NCBI RefSeq assembly: GCF_963378105.1
Contig: NZ_OY726398.1
Coordinates: 1,364,001-1,428,000 of the forward strand
Length of the DNA: 64,000 nucleotides
Direction of reading: 5' to 3'
From: Mycolicibacter sp. MU0102
Lineage (GTDB): Bacteria; Actinomycetota; Actinomycetes; Mycobacteriales; Mycobacteriaceae
The notes under the pieces: generated by a model
What the model saw: only the letters and a program-made list of their open reading frames with translations
Told to the model about the DNA's origin: nothing
The model's database searches: none
Position numbers and translations under genes: made by a program
Shown: positions 34,145-45,860 of the stretch, piece after piece
Position numbering within the stretch: the stretch's first letter is position 1
Layout of the letters: each line of letters opens with the position of its first letter

Positions 34145-35398
34145 GTGGGTGAGCGTTTCGTGGTTACCGGGGGTAACCGATTGTCCGGTGAGGTCGCCGT
34201 CGGTGGCGCTAAGAACAGCGTCCTGAAGCTGATGGCGGCGGCTTTGTTGGCGGAGGGCACCAGCACCATCACCAACTGCCCGGACATTCTGGACGTGCCG
34301 CTGATGGCCGAGGTGCTGCGCGGCTTGGGTGCCAATGTCGAACTTGAGGGCACCACCGTGCGCATCACCTCGCCCGACGAACCCAAATACGACGCGGACT
34401 TCGCCGCGGTGCGCCAGTTCCGGGCGTCGGTCTGTGTGTTGGGCCCCCTGGTGGGGCGGTGTCTGAAGGCGAAAGTCGCACTACCGGGCGGCGACGCGAT
34501 CGGCTCGCGCCCGCTCGACATGCATCAAGCCGGCCTGCGGCAGCTGGGCGCCACCTGCAATATCGAACACGGCTGTGTGGTTGCCCACGCCGAGAAGCTG
34601 CGCGGCGCCGAGATCCAGTTGGAGTTCCCGTCGGTCGGCGCCACCGAGAACATCCTGATGGCCGCGGTCCTGGCCGAAGGCGTCACGACCATCCACAACG
34701 CGGCACGTGAGCCCGATGTCGCTGATCTCTGCACGATGCTCAACCAGATGGGCGCCCAGATCGAAGGTGCGGGTTCTCCAACGCTGAAGATCACCGGGGT
34801 ACCACGTCTGCATCCCACCGAACACGAAGTGATCGGCGACCGGATCGTGGCGGCGACCTGGGCGATTGCTGCGGTGATGACCCGCGGCGACATCTCGGTC
34901 ACCGGGGTGGACCCATCTCACCTGCAGCTTGTTCTGCACAAGCTGCACGATGCGGGGGCGACGGTCACCCAGTCCGATAACGGCTTCCGGGTGGTGCAAT
35001 ACGAGCGGCCGAAGGCCGTCAACGTCGCGACCTTGCCGTTTCCCGGATTCCCCACTGACCTGCAGCCGATGGCGATCGGCCTCGCGGCGATCGCCGATGG
35101 CACATCGATGATCACCGAGAACGTCTTCGAGGCCAGATTCCGGTTCGTCGAGGAGATGATCCGCCTTGGGGCCGATGCGCGTACCGACGGCCACCATGCG
35201 GTGGTGCGTGGGCTGCCGCAGCTCTCGAGTGCACCCGTGTGGGCCTCCGACATCCGTGCTGGAGCCGGTCTGGTCCTTGCGGGCCTGGTCGCAGACGGTG
35301 AGACCGAGGTCCACGACGTTTTCCACATCGATCGCGGCTACCCGTTATTCGTGGAATATCTAGGCGATTTGGGCGCTGAGATAGAACGTGTAATATAG
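34145..35398 (+). CDS. murA: UDP-N-acetylglucosamine 1-carboxyvinyltransferase
   Basis: The first committed enzyme of peptidoglycan synthesis (417 residues): it adds enolpyruvate from PEP to UDP-GlcNAc. It has the N-terminal GGAKNSVLKLM substrate loop and the RPLDMHQAGL and FPTDLQP motifs. The residue that is Cys115 in E. coli (target of fosfomycin) is Asp117 here, in GGDAIGS. This is the natural mycobacterial variant that confers intrinsic fosfomycin resistance. The GTG start gives GERFVVTGGNRLSG, as in M. tuberculosis. The rrn operon follows on the same strand with its own promoters. Confidence 0.97.
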   Translation: MGERFVVTGGNRLSGEVAVGGAKNSVLKLMAAALLAEGTSTITNCPDILDVPLMAEVLRGLGANVELEGTTVRITSPDEPKYDADFAAVRQFRASVCVLGPLVGRCLKAKVALPGGDAIGSRPLDMHQAGLRQLGATCNIEHGCVVAHAEKLRGAEIQLEFPSVGATENILMAAVLAEGVTTIHNAAREPDVADLCTMLNQMGAQIEGAGSPTLKITGVPRLHPTEHEVIGDRIVAATWAIAAVMTRGDISVTGVDPSHLQLVLHKLHDAGATVTQSDNGFRVVQYERPKAVNVATLPFPGFPTDLQPMAIGLAAIADGTSMITENVFEARFRFVEEMIRLGADARTDGHHAVVRGLPQLSSAPVWASDIRAGAGLVLAGLVADGETEVHDVFHIDRGYPLFVEYLGDLGAEIERVI

Positions 35399-35435
35399 GT
35401 CGAGCCGGAGGGACGCGGACCGCGGAACTACCGGC

Positions 35436-35530
35436 AGTCTGGAAGTCCTTCCGGAAGCCCCGAAAAATTGGGAGTTGACTCAACTCCGAAAAGCGAGTAC
35501 AGTAGCGGGGTTGCCTGAAGCCAGGCAGCA
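35436..35530 (+). repeat. Tandem promoter repeat, copy A
   Basis: This copy begins AGTCTGGAAGTCCTT and ends CCTGAAGCCAGGCAGCA, directly abutting copy B. The two copies differ at scattered positions, mainly in the promoter spacer. Confidence 0.8.
35475..35503 (+). promoter_or_regulatory. rrn promoter P1 (upstream copy)
   Basis: TTGACT (35475-35480), 17-base spacer, TACAGT (35498-35503): a good SigA promoter within repeat copy A. Expected start near 35510. Confidence 0.75.
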
Positions 35531-35625
35531 AGTCTGGAAGTCCTTCTGGAAGCCCCGAAAAGCTCGGAGTTGACTTAGCTTCAACTCAAGAGTATAGTAC
35601 GGGGGTTGCCTGAAGCCAGGCGGCG
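35531..35625 (+). repeat. Tandem promoter repeat, copy B
   Basis: This is the second 95-bp copy, with the same boundaries, containing the downstream rrn promoter and the CCTGAAGCCAGG element after it. Confidence 0.8.
35570..35598 (+). promoter_or_regulatory. rrn promoter (downstream copy, PCL1-like)
   Basis: TTGACT (35570-35575), 17-base spacer, TATAGT (35593-35598); near-consensus and closer to it than copy A. It precedes the conserved GAGAACTCAATAG leader block, as PCL1 does in other mycobacteria. Confidence 0.8.
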
Positions 35626-35766
35626 TGTTGTTTGAGAACTCAATAGTGTGTTTGGTGAAATTTTTTGTTGTTGTTTTTGCCATGCCTTCGGCGCCCCGTG
35701 TTGGGGGTGTGGCGTATTTTTTGATGTCAGTTTTTGACTGATGTTTTGGGATTGTTTCCAAATTGT

Positions 35767-40782
<5,016 letters not shown>

Positions 40783-40923
40783 CAAAGAAACAACAGTGTT
40801 GCCCGCAACCACACCACAAAATACTTAAAGACCCACACCCCACCACCAAACACAAACTTGGTGACACAGGTGAACCACCCCCACACCGGGAACCGGTTCA
40901 CCACACAGGAAAAGAAAATAGAG

Positions 40924-41038
40924 TTACGGCGGAAATAGCGACAGGGAAACGCCCGGTCCCATCCCGAACCCGGAAGCTAAGCCTGTCAGCGCCGATGATA
41001 CTGCCCACACGGGTGGAAAAGTAGGACACCGCCGAACA
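40924..41038 (+). rRNA. rrf: 5S ribosomal RNA
   Basis: A 115-base 5S rRNA, with TTACGGCGG at the 5' end pairing with CCGCCGAACA at the 3' end and the conserved CCCGAACCCGGAAGCTAAGC block. A 141-base spacer separates it from 23S, and the operon terminator follows 12 bases later. Confidence 0.95.
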
Positions 41039-41049
41039 CAACATTAAGA

Positions 41050-41085
41050 CCTGTGCCCCCCAAGAAATTGGGGGGCACAGGCATT
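41050..41085 (+). terminator. rrn operon intrinsic terminator
   Basis: A perfect 14-bp stem (41050-41063 with 41068-41081, core CCTGTGCCCCCCAA) closed by a GAAA tetraloop and followed by CATTTGTG. It is one of the strongest hairpins in the window. Confidence 0.9.
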
Positions 41086-41150
41086 TGTGCATCAGGTCGC
41101 CTCCGCCGTCGGCCGGTGATGTCGGGCGGGCCGGCTCCGCCCGCGGGCGC

Positions 41151-41162
41151 TGACACGTGTCA
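41151..41162 (+). promoter_or_regulatory. Perfect 12-bp palindrome upstream of the hydrolase gene
   Basis: TGACACGTGTCA is fully self-complementary and lies 18 bases upstream of the -35 hexamer of the 41246 gene, at about -60. It has the form of a binding site for a dimeric regulator. No regulator gene is next to it, so the partner is unknown. Confidence 0.45.
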
Positions 41163-41180
41163 AATTTTCCGTTGAAACTA

Positions 41181-41209
41181 TTGCGGAGATCACTCCCTGG
41201 GGATACCTT
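41181..41209 (+). promoter_or_regulatory. Promoter of the PE-PPE-domain hydrolase gene
   Basis: TTGCGG (41181-41186) and TACCTT (41204-41209) with a 17-base spacer. A start near 41216 gives a 30-base leader with AGGAGGA (41234-41240) five bases before the GTG. Confidence 0.5.
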
Positions 41210-41245
41210 TAAGGTTCAGTTAAGGATCTTTATAGGAGGAACCGC

Positions 41246-42418
41246 GTGCGAGTTAACGCTTGCTTACCGCTTGTTGCCACTGTTGCTGCTGCCAGTGTCT
41301 TCGCGGGTGCCCCTGTTGTCTCACCGTTAGCCCATGTGCAGTCGCCGGCGTTCTCGCTCACGGGGAACGGTACGTCGCTCGGAGACGGCGTCGCATTGAT
41401 CATGGGCGGTACGGGCATTCCCCAGCCCACTCCCGCCTTTATGGCGGCCATCGACGAGCTCTTCTTGAAGCCGCATGGCTTCACCGGCGACCTGTACTCG
41501 CAGTTTGGCCCGGAGAACGTCAGTTCGACCTCGAGTGCGGTCGGCCTTCGGTACCTGGAGAACTCGATTGCCGAGCGGCTCAATGCCGGGACCGTGGATG
41601 CAGAGCATCCGATCGTGGTCTTCGGCTACTCCCAGAGTGGCGGGATCGCGGCAAACCTGGTGGCTTGGCTGCAAGAGAACGAGGTGTCCAACGACCTTGT
41701 CCGGATCGTGACGATCGGTTCCATGTCGGCCGCTCGGGTCGATCTCGATGGTTATCACACCGACGTCTACAACTACGAGTACGACCCGGTTGGGGTCAAG
41801 CCGATCTACGACAACCCGTTGTCGCAGCTCAACTCCGCGCTGGGTTTCATCTACGGACACTCGGTGTACGCGAGCGCGACTCCGGAAGAGATCGCGAATG
41901 CCATCGAACTACCGGTCAGCGACCCTGACTCGCTGACCACGTTCCACATGATGCCGTTGGAGATCCTGCCGCTGCTGGCACCGCTGCAGCTGCTCCCGAT
42001 CATCGGAATGCCGCTCTATGAGCTGCTGGAGCCGGTAACCCGGATCTTGGTGAATCTCGGCTACGGCAGCATCGACCACGGCTGGCCGCCGGGAGACATC
42101 GACCAGTTGCCTGCCGGCGGTGGTCTGTTACCGCCCAACATCGACTTCGGTGACCTCGTCACCGCGTTGGGCAAGGCAGCGCTGGACGGGATCAGCAACT
42201 CCATCTCCAGCTGGTTCGACCCCGAGACGTACCACATCTACGGATTGAACGACCACCCGTCGCTGCTTCCGATCATCAACGAGGGATACCTGGCGGGATA
42301 CCTGGACTCGCCGACCCCGACATTGGACGAGGCCCTGACCGGTCTGTCTGCCTTCCTGGCGGCGTTCACCAACCAAGACGTGTTCCCGATGCCCGACCCG
42401 ATCGACATCATCGGCTAG
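41246..42418 (+). CDS. Secreted PE-PPE-domain serine hydrolase
   Basis: A 390-residue protein with an N-terminal Sec signal peptide (about 1-25, hydrophobic VATVAAASVFAGAPVV) instead of a PE or PPE domain. The rest is the alpha/beta-hydrolase called the PE-PPE C-terminal domain: MGGTGIPQPTPAFMAAI near residue 53, the nucleophile elbow GYSQSGG with Ser129, then NYEYDPVGVKPIYDNPL and a GFIYGHSVYA block. Members act as esterases, lipases or possibly acyltransferases on trehalose lipids (Chp-type enzymes). Substrate here is unknown. The GTG start has an AGGAGGA ribosome site. The gene stands alone between the rrn terminator and a strong convergent terminator. Confidence 0.82.
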   Translation: MRVNACLPLVATVAAASVFAGAPVVSPLAHVQSPAFSLTGNGTSLGDGVALIMGGTGIPQPTPAFMAAIDELFLKPHGFTGDLYSQFGPENVSSTSSAVGLRYLENSIAERLNAGTVDAEHPIVVFGYSQSGGIAANLVAWLQENEVSNDLVRIVTIGSMSAARVDLDGYHTDVYNYEYDPVGVKPIYDNPLSQLNSALGFIYGHSVYASATPEEIANAIELPVSDPDSLTTFHMMPLEILPLLAPLQLLPIIGMPLYELLEPVTRILVNLGYGSIDHGWPPGDIDQLPAGGGLLPPNIDFGDLVTALGKAALDGISNSISSWFDPETYHIYGLNDHPSLLPIINEGYLAGYLDSPTPTLDEALTGLSAFLAAFTNQDVFPMPDPIDIIG

Positions 42419-42438
42419 GCCGCTGTTGCCCGAGATTC

Positions 42439-42472
42439 GGGGCCGGAACCACCCGTGGGGGGTTCCGGCCCC
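42439..42472. terminator. Bidirectional terminator between hydrolase gene and ogt
   Basis: Perfect 12-bp arms GGGGCCGGAACC (42439-42450) and complement (42461-42472); the 10-base loop (ACCC...GGGG) can pair further. It lies between two convergent stop codons and a GTTT run follows on the plus strand. Confidence 0.75.
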
Positions 42473-42486
42473 GGCTCGTTTCACGA

Positions 42487-42978
42487 TCAGTCGAACAGGG
42501 TGGCGTGGCTGTGCTGCTGTTCGAGGGCGAGCAGGGTCCGCTTGCGGTCGATTCCGCCGCCGTACCCGGTGAGGCTGCCGTTGCTGCCAATCACCCGGTG
42601 GCAGGGGACGATGATCGAGATCGGGTTGCGGCCGTTGGCCAACCCAACTGCGCGCGACGCCGTGGGCGACCCGATCTGGCTGGCCAGCTCACCGTAAGAG
42701 CGCGTCTGGCCGTACGGGATGGTCAGTAGGGCAGTCCACACGCGGCGTTGGAATTCGGTGCCGGCCATCTCGTAGGCCAGATCGAAGTCGGTGAGGTCGC
42801 CGGCGAAGTAGGCCGCGAGCTGCTCCACCACATCCGGAAACGCGGTGTCGTCGCGAATCCAACCGGTCCGGCTGGGGGCGTGGGAGTGATCCAGCATCAA
42901 CAGATGGCTGAGCTTGTCGTCATTGCCGGCCAAGGTCAGCGGACCGATGGGGCTATCGATGATGCGCTGCGTGGTCAT
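42487..42978 (-). CDS. ogt: Methylated-DNA--protein-cysteine methyltransferase (O6-alkylguanine-DNA alkyltransferase)
   Basis: A suicide DNA repair protein (163 residues) transferring the alkyl group of O6-alkylguanine to its own cysteine in IIVPCHRVIG near residue 129. The helix-turn-helix region TIPYGQTRSYGELASQIG and arginine finger ASRAVGLANGRNP precede it. The ATG at 42978 overlaps the alkA stop by four bases, so it is coupled to alkA; an upstream in-frame extension would lie inside alkA. Same pair as Rv1316c-Rv1317c. Confidence 0.95.
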   Translation of the reverse strand: MTTQRIIDSPIGPLTLAGNDDKLSHLLMLDHSHAPSRTGWIRDDTAFPDVVEQLAAYFAGDLTDFDLAYEMAGTEFQRRVWTALLTIPYGQTRSYGELASQIGSPTASRAVGLANGRNPISIIVPCHRVIGSNGSLTGYGGGIDRKRTLLALEQQHSHATLFD

Positions 42979-44480
42979 GCGATCTCCTTCGACGCCGGTG
43001 GCCAGTCGTTCACGGCGTGATCGAGGCTGGCCCACAGATGCTGGGTGGCATAGGAGCGCCACGGTCGCCACCGCGCACTGCGCTGGATCAGGGCTTGCGG
43101 GGTGTCGGGCAGGCCGTATCGGCGCGCAGCCACCTGCACGCCGAGATCGGTGACGGGAAACGCGTCGGGGTCGCCCAGCCCGCGCATGGCGATCATCTCG
43201 GCGGTCCAGGCCCCGATACCCGGGAGCGCCATCAGGTCGTGGCGCGCCTGTTCCCAGTCGCAGCCCGCATTGAGGCCCAGAGTGCCGTCGGCCAAGCCCG
43301 CGACCAGAGTGAGCAGCGTTCGCCGACGGGCTTGAGGGAGGGCGAGCTGATCGGGATCGATGTCGGCGAGCCGTTCCACCGAGGGAAAGACATGAGTGAG
43401 CCCGCCTTCGGCATCGTCGATCTGTTGACCGTGGGCAAAAACTAGCCTATGGGTATGGGTGCGTGCGGCTTTGGTCGACACCTGCTGGCTGAGCACCGCC
43501 CGCACCGCGAGCTCGGCTTCGTCGACGGTACGCGGAATGCGTTGCCCCGGCGCCTTGGCCACCAGGGGAGCCAGATCGGAGTCGGCCGTAAGGGCCTCCA
43601 CGACGGCTTCGGGGTCAGCGTCGAGGTCCAACAGTCGTCGGCAGCGGGTGATCGCGGCGGTGAGATCGCGGAAGTCGTCGAGCACGAGACGGCATCGGAC
43701 ATGGTCGGACGCCGGGCGCAGGCTGACAATGCCGTTGCCGTGCGGCAGCCGCAGAGTGCGCCGGTAGGCGCCGTCACGTACCTCCTCGCAACCGGGCACC
43801 GCGCACGCCGCCAGATGCCCGAACACACCCTCGAACGCAAACGGCGTGCGCACCGGTAGCCGCAGCGACAATGCGCCCGGACCGGGGGCCTCGCGGTCGG
43901 AGGGAGCTCGTGACCGCGCCACGGCATTGCTGCGCAACGCCGTCGGCGTCGTGGCGCACACGGCGCGGACGGTGTCATTGAACTGCCGAATACTGGCGAA
44001 GCCGGCGGCGAAGGCCACATCACCCAACGGCAGGTCGGTGGTCTCGATCAGCACGCGGGCGGTCTGCGTGCGCTGGGCGCGGGCCAGTGCCAGCGGGCCG
44101 GCGCCGACCTCGGCCTGCAGCAACCGCTGCAACTGGCGGGCCGAGTAGCCGAGGTGGCCGGCAAGCCCGCTTACGCCCTCCCTATCGACCGTGCCGTCGG
44201 CGATCAGGCGCATGGCCCGCCCCACGATGTCGCCGCGGATGTTCCATTCCGGAGAACCCGGCGCGGCGTCTGGTCGGCAACGCTTGCAGGCGCGGAAGCC
44301 GGCTCGCTGCGCTGCCGCGGCGGTGGGGTAGAACTCCACATTCGGCGGCAGCGGCGTGCGCGCCGGGCAACTGGGCCGGCAATAGATGCCTGTCGTGAGA
44401 ACCGCGGTGATGAACCAGCCGTCGAAACGGGCGTCCTTGGACTTCACGGCGCGATAGCAGCGGTCGAAGTCGTCATGCAC
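42975..44480 (-). CDS. alkA: Bifunctional Ada regulator / 3-methyladenine DNA glycosylase
   Basis: A 501-residue multidomain protein of the adaptive response to alkylation. In order: Ada zinc domain (about 1-75) with four cysteines in YCRPSCP and CKRC; AraC-type helix-turn-helix (about 90-175, GLAGHLGYSARQLQRLL); AlkA N-terminal domain (about 200-300); and an HhH-GPD glycosylase (about 305-495) with ALPGIGAWTAEMIAMRGLGDPDAFP, whose Asp in the last motif is catalytic. The GTG at 44480 gives the M. tuberculosis-like start HDDFDRCYRA. It is overlapped by ogt downstream. The protein both senses methylphosphotriesters and excises alkylated bases. Confidence 0.94.
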   Translation of the reverse strand: MHDDFDRCYRAVKSKDARFDGWFITAVLTTGIYCRPSCPARTPLPPNVEFYPTAAAAQRAGFRACKRCRPDAAPGSPEWNIRGDIVGRAMRLIADGTVDREGVSGLAGHLGYSARQLQRLLQAEVGAGPLALARAQRTQTARVLIETTDLPLGDVAFAAGFASIRQFNDTVRAVCATTPTALRSNAVARSRAPSDREAPGPGALSLRLPVRTPFAFEGVFGHLAACAVPGCEEVRDGAYRRTLRLPHGNGIVSLRPASDHVRCRLVLDDFRDLTAAITRCRRLLDLDADPEAVVEALTADSDLAPLVAKAPGQRIPRTVDEAELAVRAVLSQQVSTKAARTHTHRLVFAHGQQIDDAEGGLTHVFPSVERLADIDPDQLALPQARRRTLLTLVAGLADGTLGLNAGCDWEQARHDLMALPGIGAWTAEMIAMRGLGDPDAFPVTDLGVQVAARRYGLPDTPQALIQRSARWRPWRSYATQHLWASLDHAVNDWPPASKEIA

Positions 44481-44562
44481 GTTTCCACGATGACACGCGA
44501 CGGCCGACGACACTAGCGGGAAAGCGACACGACAGTGCCGGGCCGTTGGCGCGGCTGGGAGC

Positions 44563-44568
44563 TAGCAT
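44563..44568 (+). promoter_or_regulatory. -10 element, leaderless promoter of glsA
   Basis: TAGCAT ends seven bases before the GTG at 44576, supporting that start. Confidence 0.45.
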
Positions 44569-44575
44569 TCGGTGC

Positions 44576-45853
44576 GTGGCGGCACTGGTACAGCGGTACT
44601 TGGACGGGATCCTCGCCGAGCACGCCGGGGTGAGCCATGGCGCCCTGGCGAGCTACATCCCGGAATTGGCCGAAGTCGATCCCACGGGGTTCGGCCTGGC
44701 GTTGTCGTCGTCGGACGGCTACGTCTACGAGTCCGGCGACGCCGACGTGCAATTCACCATGCAGTCCATATCCAAGCCGTTCACCTACGCGCTCGCCCTC
44801 GATCAGCTGGGGCAGACGGACGTCGACGCGCGGATCGGCGTGGAACCCTCCGGTGAGGGCTTTAACAAGATCAGTGTGGATCAGGTCACCAATGTGCCGA
44901 AGAACCCGATGATCAACGCCGGGGCGATCGTGGCGTGTTCGCTGATACCCGGGAAGACCATTGAAGACCGCTTCGATCTTGTCCGGGACTTCTTCAGCGC
45001 CTGTGCCGGGCGCAGCCTGGACTTCGACGAGGCCGTGTACCAGTCCGAGCGGGCGAGCGGCAGCCGCAACCGCGGGATCGCTTATCTGCTGGAGAGTTTC
45101 GGCGCCTTGGGTGCGGACCCCGACGATGCGCTGGATCTCTACATCCGCCAGTGTTCGCTGAAGGTCACCAGCACCGACTTGGCCCGGATGGCCGCGACGC
45201 TGGCTCGCGGCGGCCTCAACCCCTTGACCGGGCGGCAGGTGACCGATGCCGCGGTGGTGCGGCGAACGCTGTCGGTCATGGTGACCTGCGGCATGTATGA
45301 CGCCGCCGGTGCGTGGGTCAGTGCGGTCGGGATGCCGGCCAAGAGCGGTGTGGCCGGTGGCATCGTGGCGGTGCTGCCTGGACAGCTCGGTATCGGCGTC
45401 TATTCGCCGCGGATCGACGCCAAGGGCAACAGCGTGCGTGGGATGCTGGTGTGCCGCAGCCTGTCCCAACAGCTGGGGCTGCACTTCCTGACGGTGAGCA
45501 GTGAAGCGCATGCGGCGATTCGCGGGGTGTACACCCCACGTCCGGGCATTCGGGTCTACGAGGTGCACGGTGATCTGCTGTTCGCCGGCGCCGAACAGGT
45601 GGCCCGCACCGCGACCCGCGAATGTGGTGAGTTCGACACCGCGATCCTCGATGTCTCGCGGCTGCACACGATCAGCGAGCCGGCCCGCGGCCTGCTTGCG
45701 GGGCTCTCCGAGGAGCTGCGGGCATTGGACAAGCAGGGTCTGCTCGTCGATCCCAACGGATCAGTGTCGCCCGATCCGGCGGCCTATGCCGGGCTGGTGT
45801 TCGCCACGGTCGAGGATGCGCTGGCGGCAACCGAGACCTGGGCGGGGGACTAG
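44576..45853 (+). CDS. glsA: Glutaminase with C-terminal STAS domain
   Basis: Serine-dependent glutaminase (425 residues) hydrolysing glutamine to glutamate and ammonia. The beta-lactamase-like fold (about 1-300) has the catalytic Ser-x-x-Lys in SISKPF near residue 64, PKNPMINAGAI near 108, SERASGSRNRGIAY and GMPAKSGVAGGI. A C-terminal STAS (anti-sigma-antagonist-like) domain occupies about 325-425, with ILDVSRLHTISEPARGLL as the conserved loop. STAS fusions occur in some bacterial glutaminases and may tune activity or localisation. Start GTG is supported by a -10 hexamer seven bases upstream. I know of no equivalent at this place in M. tuberculosis. Confidence 0.9.
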   Translation: MAALVQRYLDGILAEHAGVSHGALASYIPELAEVDPTGFGLALSSSDGYVYESGDADVQFTMQSISKPFTYALALDQLGQTDVDARIGVEPSGEGFNKISVDQVTNVPKNPMINAGAIVACSLIPGKTIEDRFDLVRDFFSACAGRSLDFDEAVYQSERASGSRNRGIAYLLESFGALGADPDDALDLYIRQCSLKVTSTDLARMAATLARGGLNPLTGRQVTDAAVVRRTLSVMVTCGMYDAAGAWVSAVGMPAKSGVAGGIVAVLPGQLGIGVYSPRIDAKGNSVRGMLVCRSLSQQLGLHFLTVSSEAHAAIRGVYTPRPGIRVYEVHGDLLFAGAEQVARTATRECGEFDTAILDVSRLHTISEPARGLLAGLSEELRALDKQGLLVDPNGSVSPDPAAYAGLVFATVEDALAATETWAGD

Positions 45854-45860
45854 ACCCGCG

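Larger units (their letters stand above)
35399..35766 (+). promoter_or_regulatory. rrn promoter and leader region
   Basis: This 368-base gene-free stretch between murA and 16S rRNA holds two tandem 95-bp promoter repeats (see separate entries) and the rRNA leader. Downstream of the second promoter is the conserved GTTTGAGAACTCAATAG block (35628-35645), typical of mycobacterial rrn leaders and of the antitermination (boxA-like) zone. A T-rich tract and a short GC stem near 35680-35705 follow. Confidence 0.75.

Noticed and set aside
42975..44513. Longer start for alkA at 44513
   Set aside because: The extra 11 residues are not in the family pattern; the GTG at 44480 begins the conserved HDDFDRCYRA.
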